A stretch of 12,966 nt of DNA from Desulfobacterales bacterium (GCA_030066455.1 JASJBQ010000070.1:1-12966); one strand, 5' to 3'; shown: positions 1-7,414, numbered from the stretch's first letter. Translations and numbers: made by a program. The notes: a model not told the origin generated them from the sequence alone.

Positions 1-88
1 CCAACAGCCGGAGCCCCCCTTTGACAGCCGCGGCCGCCGCCGTACCGGTGGTAAAACCGCTGCGCAATTTTTTTTTGGGCGCGGCCAA
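1..88 (-). CDS. cbiD: Cobalt-precorrin-5B C1-methyltransferase CbiD, N-terminal fragment (cut by window edge)
   Basis: Read on the minus strand, the first ~29 codons give LAAPKKKLRSGFTTGTAAAA followed by AVKGGLRLL. This matches the conserved CbiD N-terminus (LR-[ST]-G-[FY]-TTGT-x-AAAAAK). CbiD is a SAM-dependent methylase that methylates C1 and helps ring contraction in anaerobic cobalamin synthesis. The rest of the gene lies left of the window. The start is uncertain. A TGA lies in frame at 92-94 and no ATG or GTG lies between it and the conserved motif, so the start must be TTG at 88 or TTG at 67, or the A9 tract (minus-strand A's at 68-76) carries a length error. A purine-rich GGGAAAGG lies about 13 nt before TTG 88, farther than usual. 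It follows cbiC by 124 bp in the same orientation, which supports the family call. Confidence 0.8.
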   Translation of the reverse strand, partial: MAAPKKKLRSGFTTGTAAAAAVKGGLRLL

Positions 89-212
89 CCGTCAGTTCAA
101 ACCTTTCCCATCAAACCCGACCGGGCGAAAAGGGGAGCATCCGTGTTGTCGCCGTGCGGTGCGTCGGCGCGTGCAATTCGCTGCCATGGCAGCCGCCACC
201 GGGTGTTCCCCG
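89..212 (-). other. cbiC-cbiD intergenic gap with a 14-bp palindrome and a short open frame
   Basis: The gap holds a perfect 14-bp palindrome, GCTGCCATGGCAGC, at 180-193. An ATG inside it (minus strand, 187) opens a 31-codon frame that ends at the TGA at 92-94. This frame is in the same phase as cbiD. I recognise no protein family in the 31 residues and see no U-tract terminator. The spacing is larger than the overlapping cbiA-cbiC junction, so cbiD may have its own translation-initiation arrangement. No function is assigned. Confidence 0.4.
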
Positions 213-824
213 TCAACCGGCGGCCATGATGGCCAATGCGTTGACGACGCTGGCGGCCACATTGGAGCCTCCTTTGCGACCGGCGTTCGTAATGTGCGGC
301 ACGTCCGCCTGCGCCAGCTCGCTCTTGGATTCGGCAGCGTTCACGAATCCGACCGGAAGCCCCACGACGAGCGACGGTTCGGCTTCTCCGGTGCGTATCA
401 GTTCGATGAGCCGGAGCAGCGCGGTGGGCGCGTTGCCGACGACGTAAATCCCGCCTTTCATCAAAGGCACCGCTGCATCCACGGCGGCCATGGCCCGGGT
501 GCAGCCCGACTCCCTGGCCACCTGGGCGACCGTGCCGTTGTCAATCAGGCACTCGACCGATCCGCCAAAGCGGTAAATCTCCCCTTTGCGAATCCCGGCA
601 CGGGCCATGTTGGTATCGGTGACGATGTTGCGACCATTGCGCAGCGCGTGGACGCCCACTTCGACGGCGCGCGGGTGGATGCGGGTCGATTGCATGTATT
701 CGAAATCGGCGCTGGTGTGGATCATGCGCCGGATAATGGACCACTCCTGTTCGGTGTAAGCATGCGGCCCGGCCTCTTCGTCGATGATGCGGAAGCTCAG
801 GGCCTCGATTTCAGACGGTTTCAT
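213..824 (-). CDS. cbiC: Cobalt-precorrin-8 methylmutase (CbiC/CobH)
   Basis: The product is 203 residues, typical for the family (about 200-220). It moves the C11 methyl group to C12 to give cobyrinate in corrin-ring synthesis in the cytoplasm. RRMIHTSADFEY at residues 32-43 contains the family's catalytic histidine (H36), and the HTSADF form resembles the anaerobic CbiC type more than aerobic CobH. A Gly-rich and Asn-rich middle section (VTDTNMARAGI, VVGNAPTAL, VGLPVGFVNAAESK) matches the substrate-binding core. The start at 824 is chosen over upstream frame extension because minus-strand AAGGA (833-837) sits 8 nt before it and the protein then begins MKPSEIEALSF, as in relatives. The start lies inside the 3' end of cbiA (14-nt overlap), so the two are probably translationally coupled. 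Confidence 0.93.
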   Translation of the reverse strand: MKPSEIEALSFRIIDEEAGPHAYTEQEWSIIRRMIHTSADFEYMQSTRIHPRAVEVGVHALRNGRNIVTDTNMARAGIRKGEIYRFGGSVECLIDNGTVAQVARESGCTRAMAAVDAAVPLMKGGIYVVGNAPTALLRLIELIRTGEAEPSLVVGLPVGFVNAAESKSELAQADVPHITNAGRKGGSNVAASVVNALAIMAAG

Positions 825-2217
825 GAGCGGATTCCTTTTCCAGTTGATACGCCCGGCAGCGACGGACAAACGCCCGCGGCAGTTCGGGGTTGCTGCCGAA
901 ATGCAGGTGAACGTAGCTGCCCAGGGTCTGGCGATGGCAGTAACCCTCGGCGGCTATCATCGCACCCGCCCGCGAGGCAACCTTGTAGACCCATTCGATC
1001 CCGGTATCAGTTCCGGCCGTCTCGAGTTCCGAATAATGAAATTCGTGGCCGCGGGCGCACGTACCGGGGGGGCCCAGAATCGTATCCGCGCTCATTTCGA
1101 TCTCACGATATCCCAATGCTTTGCGACGCGGCAGCATCCGGGTGGTGTACGGAAAACAGCCGGTCATATCGTGCGCCTTGCCCGACAGGTCGACCAATTG
1201 CCGGCAGAGGTACATGAGGCCGCCGCACTCCGCATAAATCGGCATGCCGTCCTCGCTCATGGCGCGGATACCCTTACGCATGCTGTGGTTGGCGGCCAGG
1301 GCTTCGGCGGCCGTTTCCGGATAGCCCCCGCCGATATACAGGCCGGCCAGGCCTACAGGGGGCCGGCGGTCCTTTTCAGGCGAGAAATAAACCAGTTGAC
1401 TGCCGGCGGCCGTGAGCATTTCCAGGTTCTCGGGATAATAGAAGCAGAAGGACCGGTCGCGGGCAACACCGATGCGCGGTCCGTTTGCCTGGGCTGAACC
1501 GTCGTTGCGAGAAATCGGCGTGTGGGTGGCGATGGAAGGCAGCGCATCGATCAATTGATCGACATCAAGATGCTTTTCGATCAGAGCGACCAGGCGATCG
1601 AGGTGAGCGGCGTCCAGGGGATGATCGTCGGCGGTCACCAGCCCCAGATGACGCTCCGGCATTCGGATTTGGTTTTCACGGGGGATTCCGCCGAGACAAG
1701 GCATTCTGATATGATCCGCGATCGCCGCGGTCAGATAGTCCAAGTGCCGCGGGCTCCCGACGCGGTTGAACACCACCCCCAGGAACTTGACGTCCGGATC
1801 GAAATTCTCGAACCCCTGAATCAAAGCGGCGGCGCTGCGGGCCATGCTGCGGGCGTCCACGATCAGAAGCACCGGGAGATCGAGCCATTTGGCCATCTGG
1901 GCCGTCGAACCGGCCTCGTTTCGACCGTCGTAGCCGTCGAAAAGCCCCATGACGCCCTCGACCACGGCCGTGTCGTCTGCGCGCAAATGACGATGGAAAT
2001 GGCGCGCATTGGCATCCCGGGGCATCATCCACCCGTCCAGATTCCGACTGATGCGCCCTGTGACGTGGCGATGGTGGCCCGGGTCGATGAAATCCGGCCC
2101 GATCTTGAAGGGTGCCACGCTCAAGCCGCGACGGGCCAGTGCGGCCATCAGTCCGAGGGCCAAGGTGGTTTTGCCGCTGCCGCTCGACGGGGCCGCTATG
2201 ATAGATCCTGTGGGCAT
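811..2217 (-). CDS. cbiA: Cobyrinate a,c-diamide synthase CbiA (CobB family)
   Basis: The product is 468 residues, the usual size for CbiA. It uses ATP and glutamine to amidate the a and c side chains of (cobalt-)cobyrinate. The N-terminal half is a P-loop synthetase domain: APSSGSGKTT at residues 9-18, then FKIGPDFIDPGHH (37-49) and DARSMARSAAAL around 121-132. The C-terminal half is a class I glutamine amidotransferase domain with the nucleophile in YAECGG (C331) and the terminal GSYVHLHF (433-440), which supplies the catalytic histidine region. FHYSE near 393 is also typical. The start is the ATG at 2217, which puts the P-loop at the normal distance. It is the first gene of the minus-strand corrin operon, with a promoter-like sequence just upstream, and it overlaps cbiC by 14 nt. 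Confidence 0.96.
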   Translation of the reverse strand: MPTGSIIAAPSSGSGKTTLALGLMAALARRGLSVAPFKIGPDFIDPGHHRHVTGRISRNLDGWMMPRDANARHFHRHLRADDTAVVEGVMGLFDGYDGRNEAGSTAQMAKWLDLPVLLIVDARSMARSAAALIQGFENFDPDVKFLGVVFNRVGSPRHLDYLTAAIADHIRMPCLGGIPRENQIRMPERHLGLVTADDHPLDAAHLDRLVALIEKHLDVDQLIDALPSIATHTPISRNDGSAQANGPRIGVARDRSFCFYYPENLEMLTAAGSQLVYFSPEKDRRPPVGLAGLYIGGGYPETAAEALAANHSMRKGIRAMSEDGMPIYAECGGLMYLCRQLVDLSGKAHDMTGCFPYTTRMLPRRKALGYREIEMSADTILGPPGTCARGHEFHYSELETAGTDTGIEWVYKVASRAGAMIAAEGYCHRQTLGSYVHLHFGSNPELPRAFVRRCRAYQLEKESAHETV

Positions 2218-2257
2218 GGTTGCTTTTCCCGATCCAGTGAGGGTGTGGGCGGCTGGT

Positions 2258-2287
2258 TTTATACACCCCTGCCGATCGATTTGGCAA
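2258..2287 (-). promoter_or_regulatory. Candidate sigma70 promoter for cbiA-cbiC-cbiD
   Basis: On the minus strand TTGCCA (2282-2287) and TATAAA (2258-2263) are separated by 18 bp. Each matches the sigma70 consensus at 5 of 6 positions. Transcription would begin near 2251, giving a leader of roughly 35 nt before the cbiA ATG. A leader this short leaves no room for a cobalamin riboswitch if this is the only promoter. No transcription data were available. Confidence 0.5.
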
Positions 2288-2401
2288 GGAAGTTGCCCGC
2301 GACGGTTGATTAAAACCGAATGACGCGGTCAATCCAAAACGCTCACACGTTTGACCTTAATTCGCATTCGTTCTTTTTTCATATCGATAGGAAAACCCTC
2401 T

Positions 2402-2419
2402 TGGCGACAAACGTCGCCA
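2402..2419. repeat. Perfect 7-bp inverted repeat (small hairpin) in the divergent promoter region
   Basis: TGGCGAC (2402-2408) and GTCGCCA (2413-2419) are exact reverse complements around the loop AAAC. No T-run follows on either strand, so it is not an intrinsic terminator. It could be a transcription-factor site or an RNA hairpin in the cysQ leader. The role is unknown. Confidence 0.4.
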
Positions 2420-2556
2420 TCCAGTTCGTCACCGATCATTCTTGATGAGTCTATACACATTCATTGCAAAATGATATGGTGGTTAATTTGAAATCGATGA
2501 CGTCATTCGCTTCTGCCGGCGGCGTTTCAAACCCATGCAGCCTAAGTGAGCTTTCC

Positions 2557-3402
2557 ATGCCTGATCCAGCATTCGACAAGGAATTATTGAGCGCCATAGG
2601 GGTTTCCCTTGACGCCGGCCGTGCGATTCTGGATGTCTATGAATCGGATTTCGCCGTTGAGGAGAAAGCTGACAGGTCACCCCTGACATTGGCCGACCGG
2701 AGAGCGCACGAGATCATCGTGGCCGCGCTGCAAAAAACGCCTTACCCGATTCTAAGCGAAGAAGGCCAATCGATCCCCTATGCTACCCGACGCCAATGGG
2801 CCACCTTCTGGCTGGTGGATCCATTGGACGGCACCAAGGAATTCATCAAACGCAACGGCGAATTCACGGTCAACATCGCATTGATTCAGAATCGACATGC
2901 GGTCCTGGGCGTCATCTATGTACCCGTGGCCGACACGCTTTATTTCGGGACCAAAGCGTGTGGGGCTTACAAAACCGTGTCGGCGTCAAAAACCTGCCGA
3001 CAACACTCGCGGCATTCGATGTCACCGCAAGACGCCCTTAAATCCTTGCACGCCAAGGGAGCCAGACTTCCGCTGCGCACCGATTCGAAGCGCCCTTTTA
3101 CGATTGTGGGCAGTCGCTCGCACAGTACACCGGATGTGGACCGCATCGTGGAGGATAATAGACGGCTGCATGGCGAGGTGGATTTCATTTCCTCCGGTAG
3201 TTCGCTCAAGATCTGTATGGTGGCCGAAGGGCGTGCCGACCTGTATCCCCGCACCGGCCCCACCATGGAATGGGACACGGGGGCCGGCCAGGCCATTGCT
3301 CAGGCCGCCGGGGCCGAGGTCGTGGAGTTTCACAGCCATGGCCCCCTGCTCTACAACAAGGAAAATCTTCTCAATCCCTGGTTCAGGGTGCAACGTCCCT
3401 GA
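2557..3402 (+). CDS. cysQ: 3'(2'),5'-bisphosphate nucleotidase CysQ
   Basis: This 281-residue protein belongs to the lithium-sensitive, Mg2+-dependent phosphatase superfamily (inositol monophosphatase fold). It hydrolyses PAP, the by-product of sulfotransfer from PAPS, to AMP. Metal-site motifs are present: SEEG (67-70), WLVDPLDGTKEF (85-96) and EWDTGAGQAIAQAAG (238-252). GSSLKICMVAEGRADLYPR and the C-terminal LLNPWFRV closely follow the CysQ pattern, favouring CysQ over generic SuhB-type phosphatases. A stretch around residues 148-180 is longer than in the roughly 246-residue E. coli protein. The start at 2557 is preferred to the TTG at 2464 because the protein then begins at the usual helix; AGTGAG upstream is a weak ribosome binding site. 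It lies just before the PAPS synthase gene, so maker and waste remover are paired. Confidence 0.93.
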   Translation: MPDPAFDKELLSAIGVSLDAGRAILDVYESDFAVEEKADRSPLTLADRRAHEIIVAALQKTPYPILSEEGQSIPYATRRQWATFWLVDPLDGTKEFIKRNGEFTVNIALIQNRHAVLGVIYVPVADTLYFGTKACGAYKTVSASKTCRQHSRHSMSPQDALKSLHAKGARLPLRTDSKRPFTIVGSRSHSTPDVDRIVEDNRRLHGEVDFISSGSSLKICMVAEGRADLYPRTGPTMEWDTGAGQAIAQAAGAEVVEFHSHGPLLYNKENLLNPWFRVQRP

Positions 3403-3459
3403 ATGCCGCGGCCGAGGTTCGTTCGCCAATCGCCAATTCCAGCACGGACAAACACAAGC

Positions 3460-5157
3460 ATGCCAAACAATCCCGCGCCTCTCGTCAACCTGGTCGCCGA
3501 TGAAGAGCGCCAGAAACTGCTCAAGGACCTCTCTTTCAGTCTTCCCGACCTGTCGCTGAACGCACGCCAGATGTGCGATCTGGAACTTCTGTCCACCGGG
3601 GTGTTCTCACCTCTGGACCGATTTATGAACCGGTCGGACTACGAGTCGGTTCTCGACCGCATGCGCCTTCAGGACGGGCACCTCTGGCCCATCCCCATTT
3701 GCCTCGACATTTCAGCCACCCAGGCCGCAGGACTGGAAGTGGGTCAATCGGTGGCCCTGCGGGACCCCGAGGGATTTCTGCTGGCGATCATGCACATCGA
3801 CGAAATCTGGCCGGCAGAGAAGGTCAAGGAAGCCCAGAAGGTATACGGTACTGCGGACAGAGGCCATCCGGGCGTGGCCTATCTCCATAAACGGGGCGGA
3901 GATTATTACGTCGGCGGTACGCTGGAGGTGTTGAGCCCGCCGCTGCATTTTGATTTCAAATCTTTGCGGTTGACGCCGGAGGAAGCGCGTGCTGCCTATC
4001 ACAAACTCGGATGGCAGCGTGTCGTAGGCTTCCAGACCCGCCATCCGATCCACCGTCCTCAGTTCGAGATGACCCTGCATGCCATGCACCGGGCGCGCGC
4101 CAACCTGCTGCTGATGCCCATCGTCGGCATGACCCGCGCCGGTGATTTCGACCACTATATCCGCGTGCGCTGCCTCAAGAAGGTCGGCAACCTTTATCCG
4201 CCGGACAGCCACATCCTCAATCTGCTTCCGCTGGCCATGCGCATGGCCGGCCCCCGGGAGGCCCTCCTGCACGCGATCATCGCCCGGAATTTCGGATGTA
4301 CCCACTTCATCGTGGGGCATGATCATGCGGGCGCCGGCAAGGATGCGGACGGCAACTTTTTTTATGACGCGGACGCTGCGCGTCAAACCACCCAGGAATT
4401 CCACGAAGAATTGGGGGTGGAGATCATTCCGTTCAAGGAAATGGTTTACCTGCCCTTCGAAGACGAATTTGGTTTCAAAGACGAAGTCGGCGACGGCATC
4501 CAGACCATCGCCATGAGCGGCACCGATATCCGCGAACGCATCCGACGGGGCAAACGCGTTCCGGCCTGGATGACTTTTCCGGAGGTGATCGCCGAAATCC
4601 GACGCTCGTTTCCGCCACCGCGGCGGCGCGGATTCACGGTATTCATGACCGGGCTGTCCGGCGCCGGCAAGTCGACGATCGCCCGCGTGCTCTATGCCAA
4701 GTTTCTGGAAAGAGGCGATCGGCCGGTCACCCTTCTCGACGGCGACATCGTCCGGCGCAACCTGTCGAGCAAGCTGACGTTTTCCAAGGAGGACCGGGAT
4801 ATCAACGTGCGCCGTATCGGTTTCGTGGCCAGCGAGATCACCAAGAACCGCGGGATCGCCATCTGTGCACCCATCGCCCCCTACGAAGTCACCCGTAACG
4901 AAATCCGTCAGGTTATCGAGCAATACGGTGGGTTTTTCGAGGTCCACATCGCCACTCCGCTCGAAATCTGTGAAAAGCGTGACCGCAAAGGCATGTACGC
5001 CAAAGCCCGCGCCGGACTCATCAAGGGGTTTACCGGCGTGGACGATCCCTATGAAATCCCGGCCAACCCCGAAGTAGTGGTGGATACCACTGAAATCACC
5101 CCGGATGAAGCGGCCCGGCAGATTTTGATGGTGTTGGGCCGAAATGGTTATATCTGA
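3460..5157 (+). CDS. Bifunctional sulfate adenylyltransferase / adenylylsulfate kinase (PAPS synthase)
   Basis: This 565-residue fusion converts sulfate and ATP to APS and then to PAPS, the sulfate donor for sulfotransferases. Residues ~1-380 are ATP sulfurylase: LVNLVADEER at the N-terminus, VVGFQTRHPIHRPQ (188-201), VGHDHAGAGKD (285-295) and MSGTDIRERIRRG (352-364). Residues ~390-565 are APS kinase: P-loop GLSGAGKST (398-406), DGD (427-429), FSKEDRDINVRRIG (441-454), then KGMYAKARAG and FTGVDDPYEIP. The kinase looks intact. The sulfurylase motifs depart from the consensus QTRNPxHRAH and GRDHAGxG at several positions (see findings). The order sulfurylase-kinase is the bacterial/fungal type, opposite to animal PAPSS. 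The ATG at 3460 is chosen because family members begin near LVNLV; an in-frame ATG at 3403, right after the cysQ stop, is possible, and neither has a strong ribosome binding site. Confidence 0.93.
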   Translation: MPNNPAPLVNLVADEERQKLLKDLSFSLPDLSLNARQMCDLELLSTGVFSPLDRFMNRSDYESVLDRMRLQDGHLWPIPICLDISATQAAGLEVGQSVALRDPEGFLLAIMHIDEIWPAEKVKEAQKVYGTADRGHPGVAYLHKRGGDYYVGGTLEVLSPPLHFDFKSLRLTPEEARAAYHKLGWQRVVGFQTRHPIHRPQFEMTLHAMHRARANLLLMPIVGMTRAGDFDHYIRVRCLKKVGNLYPPDSHILNLLPLAMRMAGPREALLHAIIARNFGCTHFIVGHDHAGAGKDADGNFFYDADAARQTTQEFHEELGVEIIPFKEMVYLPFEDEFGFKDEVGDGIQTIAMSGTDIRERIRRGKRVPAWMTFPEVIAEIRRSFPPPRRRGFTVFMTGLSGAGKSTIARVLYAKFLERGDRPVTLLDGDIVRRNLSSKLTFSKEDRDINVRRIGFVASEITKNRGIAICAPIAPYEVTRNEIRQVIEQYGGFFEVHIATPLEICEKRDRKGMYAKARAGLIKGFTGVDDPYEIPANPEVVVDTTEITPDEAARQILMVLGRNGYI

Positions 5158-5180
5158 CAACGCAACCCAGGAGTGATCCC

Positions 5181-6521
5181 ATGAATATTGCTGTCGTCGG
5201 CACCGGTTATGTGGGCCTGGTCACGGCTGCCTGTTTTGCCGAAATGGGCAATGACGTCATTTGCATCGACATCAATCCCGCCGTCATCGAAAACCTGAAC
5301 AGCGGCCAAATCCATATCCACGAACCCGGGCTTGACGCCCTGGTGCAGCGCAACGCCGCCGAGGGCCGCTTGCAGTTCACGACCGACCTCGGCGAAGGCA
5401 TCGCCAATGCGCTGTTCATTTTCAACTGTGTCGGCACCCCTCCCAAACCGGATGGCTCCTGCGATCTCTCTTTTGTCCATGCGGTCGCCGCGCAGATCGG
5501 TGAGATCATCGACGAGTATAAGATCATCATCAACAAGTCCACGGTGCCGGTGGGAACCGCCTGGCAGGTCAATGCCATCATCAAGGAAAAAATCGACCAG
5601 CGCGATCTGCAGCTCGAATTCGATGTGGTTTCCAACCCCGAATTTCTCAAAGAGGGCGACGCCGTCAGCGATTTCATGAAGCCGGACCGGGTGATCGTGG
5701 GAACGGACAACGTACGCACGGCCAAACTTCTGGAAGCGCTCTACGCACCGTTCGCACGCAGCCGCGACAAACTCATGGTCATGGGCGTCAAAAGCGCCGA
5801 ACTCACGAAATATGCGGCCAACTGCATGCTGGCCAGCAAGATTTCGTTCATCAACGAAATTGCCAACATCTGCGAGAGGGTCGGGGCGGACGTCAAAGAC
5901 GTGCGTCGCGGTATCGGTTCGGACCATCGCATCGGCTACAAGTTCATCTACCCGGGGGTTGGCTATGGCGGCTCCTGCTTTCCCAAGGATGTCAAGGCCC
6001 TGATCGCTACGGCCCTCGAAAATGACTATACGCCTGAATTGATCGCGGCCATCGACAGCGTCAACATGCGTCAGAAGATGCTGGTTTCAAGAAAAATCAT
6101 GGCCTATTTTGCCGACCAGGGCGGCGTGGCCGGCAAAACCCTGGCCCTTTGGGGCTTGGCCTTCAAAGCCAATACCGATGATGTTCGCGACGCCCCGGCT
6201 TTAGACATCATCAATGCGCTGTCCGCCGAGGGCATGCGGATCCAGGCCTTCGATCCCATTGCCGGCGAGAACGCCCGACACGCGTTGCGACGGAATGAGC
6301 GGGTCCAGGTGATGGACGCGCAATACGATGTCTTGGCGGATGCGGATGCACTGGCTGTGGTCACCGACTGGAACCAGTTTCGCAACCCGGATTTTGCCCG
6401 CATCAAAAAGTTGCTCCAGGCACCGATCATTTTTGACGGCCGCAATCTCTACTCCAGCAGTTTGATCGCCTCGCAGGGGTTCGCCTATTTTGCCATCGGC
6501 CGACCCGAGATAAGGCCTTAA
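5181..6521 (+). CDS. ugd: UDP-glucose 6-dehydrogenase
   Basis: This 446-residue enzyme oxidises UDP-glucose to UDP-glucuronate with two NAD+. The N-terminal Rossmann fold shows VVGTGYVGLVTAACFAEMG (residues 5-23). ELTKYAANCMLASKISFINE is the conserved central helix with the catalytic lysine. GVGYGGSCFPKD contains the catalytic cysteine, C266. The C-terminal UDP-binding domain has LWGLAFKANTDDVRDAPAL and IFDGRNLY. Length and all key motifs are normal, so it should be active. AGGAG (5169-5173) lies 7 nt before the ATG, which fixes the start. It begins 23 nt after the PAPS synthase stop, so the two are probably co-transcribed. UDP-glucuronate would supply acidic sugar to a surface polysaccharide. 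A different UDP-sugar substrate such as UDP-ManNAc is less likely given the close match to the Ugd/TuaD type. Confidence 0.96.
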   Translation: MNIAVVGTGYVGLVTAACFAEMGNDVICIDINPAVIENLNSGQIHIHEPGLDALVQRNAAEGRLQFTTDLGEGIANALFIFNCVGTPPKPDGSCDLSFVHAVAAQIGEIIDEYKIIINKSTVPVGTAWQVNAIIKEKIDQRDLQLEFDVVSNPEFLKEGDAVSDFMKPDRVIVGTDNVRTAKLLEALYAPFARSRDKLMVMGVKSAELTKYAANCMLASKISFINEIANICERVGADVKDVRRGIGSDHRIGYKFIYPGVGYGGSCFPKDVKALIATALENDYTPELIAAIDSVNMRQKMLVSRKIMAYFADQGGVAGKTLALWGLAFKANTDDVRDAPALDIINALSAEGMRIQAFDPIAGENARHALRRNERVQVMDAQYDVLADADALAVVTDWNQFRNPDFARIKKLLQAPIIFDGRNLYSSSLIASQGFAYFAIGRPEIRP

Positions 6522-6585
6522 TCACGCGCCAGCTTGTCAAAAACGGAACCCGGGATTTGACCGCGAACCACCTTTACTGACACCA

Positions 6586-7398
6586 ATGACGGGCACTATG
6601 AATCAGCCGATCGCAACGATTATTATGGCCGCCGGGCGCGGCAGTCGCATGACCGGATACGCCGGCAACAAGACCCTTCTACCCCTCGAACCGGAGAATT
6701 CGCCCTTTCATGGGGGGCATCCCATCCTGCTGCACATTGTCGACCAGTTGCCAATCGGTCCCAAAGCCATCGTCGTGAACCACTGTCAGGATGACGTTCG
6801 CAACGCGACAGGCCATCTGGACCTGACCTATATCGAGCAGCCCGTACTGAACGGCACCGGCGGCGCCATCCTGGCATGCCGGCCGTTCCTGGCGTCGATC
6901 GCATGTGATCATTGCATCATCACCATGGGAGACGTCCCCTTTATCCGCGCGAAGACTTACGCCCGCCTCGTCGCTGGCCTGCGAAGCCGGGCCATGGTTG
7001 TCCTGGGCTTCGAACCCGCCGACAAGAAGCAATACGGCGTTCTCGAAATTGCATCCGAACGGGTCGAATGCATCACCGAGTGGAAATACTGGAAGGATTA
7101 CCCGGCGTCCCGCCAGGCGGCGCTAACGATCTGCAATTCAGGGATCTACGCTCTACGCATCGAAGCCCTTGCGCGGTATCTGCCGGTTTTAGCCTCACGG
7201 CCGCAAATCGTACACAAGGAAATCGACGGGTGTGTGACGCCCATCGAAGAGTTCTTCATTACCGACCTGATCGAATTCATGGTTGGAGACGGCCTGTCGG
7301 TGGGCTATACCGTCAGCGAGGATGAAAATGAAGCCATGGGCATCGACGATCGGGCGGCCCTTGAAAGGGCGCAGACACTATTTCGCCATCAGAAGTAA
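6586..7398 (+). CDS. Single-domain GlmU-like sugar-phosphate nucleotidyltransferase
   Basis: This 270-residue protein matches the N-terminal uridylyltransferase half of GlmU but lacks the left-handed beta-helix acetyltransferase half, which would need about 200 more residues. Motifs: nucleotide-binding MAAGRGSRM (14-22), NKTLLPL (28-34) holding the active-site lysine, LNGTGGAI (88-95), metal-binding Asp in MGDVPF (D116), YGVLE (150-154), ITEWKYWKD (163-171), NSGIYAL (184-190) and EEFFITDLIEF (221-231). It should join a sugar-1-phosphate to UTP or another NTP, but the exact sugar cannot be read from sequence. HexNAc-1-P is the family default. An in-frame ATG at 6598 is an alternative start leading directly to MNQPIATII; neither start has a strong ribosome binding site. 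It sits between ugd and galE, consistent with a role in sugar-nucleotide supply. Confidence 0.82.
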   Translation: MTGTMNQPIATIIMAAGRGSRMTGYAGNKTLLPLEPENSPFHGGHPILLHIVDQLPIGPKAIVVNHCQDDVRNATGHLDLTYIEQPVLNGTGGAILACRPFLASIACDHCIITMGDVPFIRAKTYARLVAGLRSRAMVVLGFEPADKKQYGVLEIASERVECITEWKYWKDYPASRQAALTICNSGIYALRIEALARYLPVLASRPQIVHKEIDGCVTPIEEFFITDLIEFMVGDGLSVGYTVSEDENEAMGIDDRAALERAQTLFRHQK

Positions 7399-7414
7399 GC
7401 GACATACAAACGTC

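Larger units (their letters stand above)
2218..2556. other. Divergent intergenic region between cbiA and cysQ
   Basis: This 339-bp stretch separates the minus-strand cbi operon from the plus-strand cysQ run and is more AT-rich than the flanking genes, with tracts such as TTCTTTTTTC near 2370-2380. It contains the cbiA promoter candidate and the hairpin at 2402-2419. I did not find a convincing -35/-10 pair for cysQ; TATACA near 2452-2457 resembles a -10 element but has no good -35 partner. The cysQ frame stays open back to a TTG at 2464, but that extension does not look like CysQ. Confidence 0.6.

Noticed and set aside
92..94. In-frame TGA before cbiD as a selenocysteine codon joining the upstream frame to CbiD
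   Set aside because: CbiD is not a known selenoprotein, the 31 upstream residues are not part of the family, and I see no supporting SECIS-like hairpin after the TGA.
21..1217. Plus-strand open frame of 398 codons across cbiD, cbiC and the 3' part of cbiA
   Set aside because: It is antisense to three clear cobalamin genes and reads as low-information Arg/Gly/Pro-rich sequence.
2464..2556. Upstream TTG-initiated extension of CysQ (31 residues)
   Set aside because: The added residues do not resemble the CysQ N-terminus and lie in AT-rich intergenic sequence; the ATG at 2557 fits the family.
3712..5160. Minus-strand open frame of 482 codons opposite the PAPS synthase
   Set aside because: Complete shadow of a strongly supported gene, with no recognisable family.
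6536..6562. GTCAAA / TTTGAC inverted repeat between ugd and the nucleotidyltransferase gene as a terminator
   Set aside because: The stem is only 6 bp with a 14-nt loop, and it is followed by CCGCG, not a T-run.
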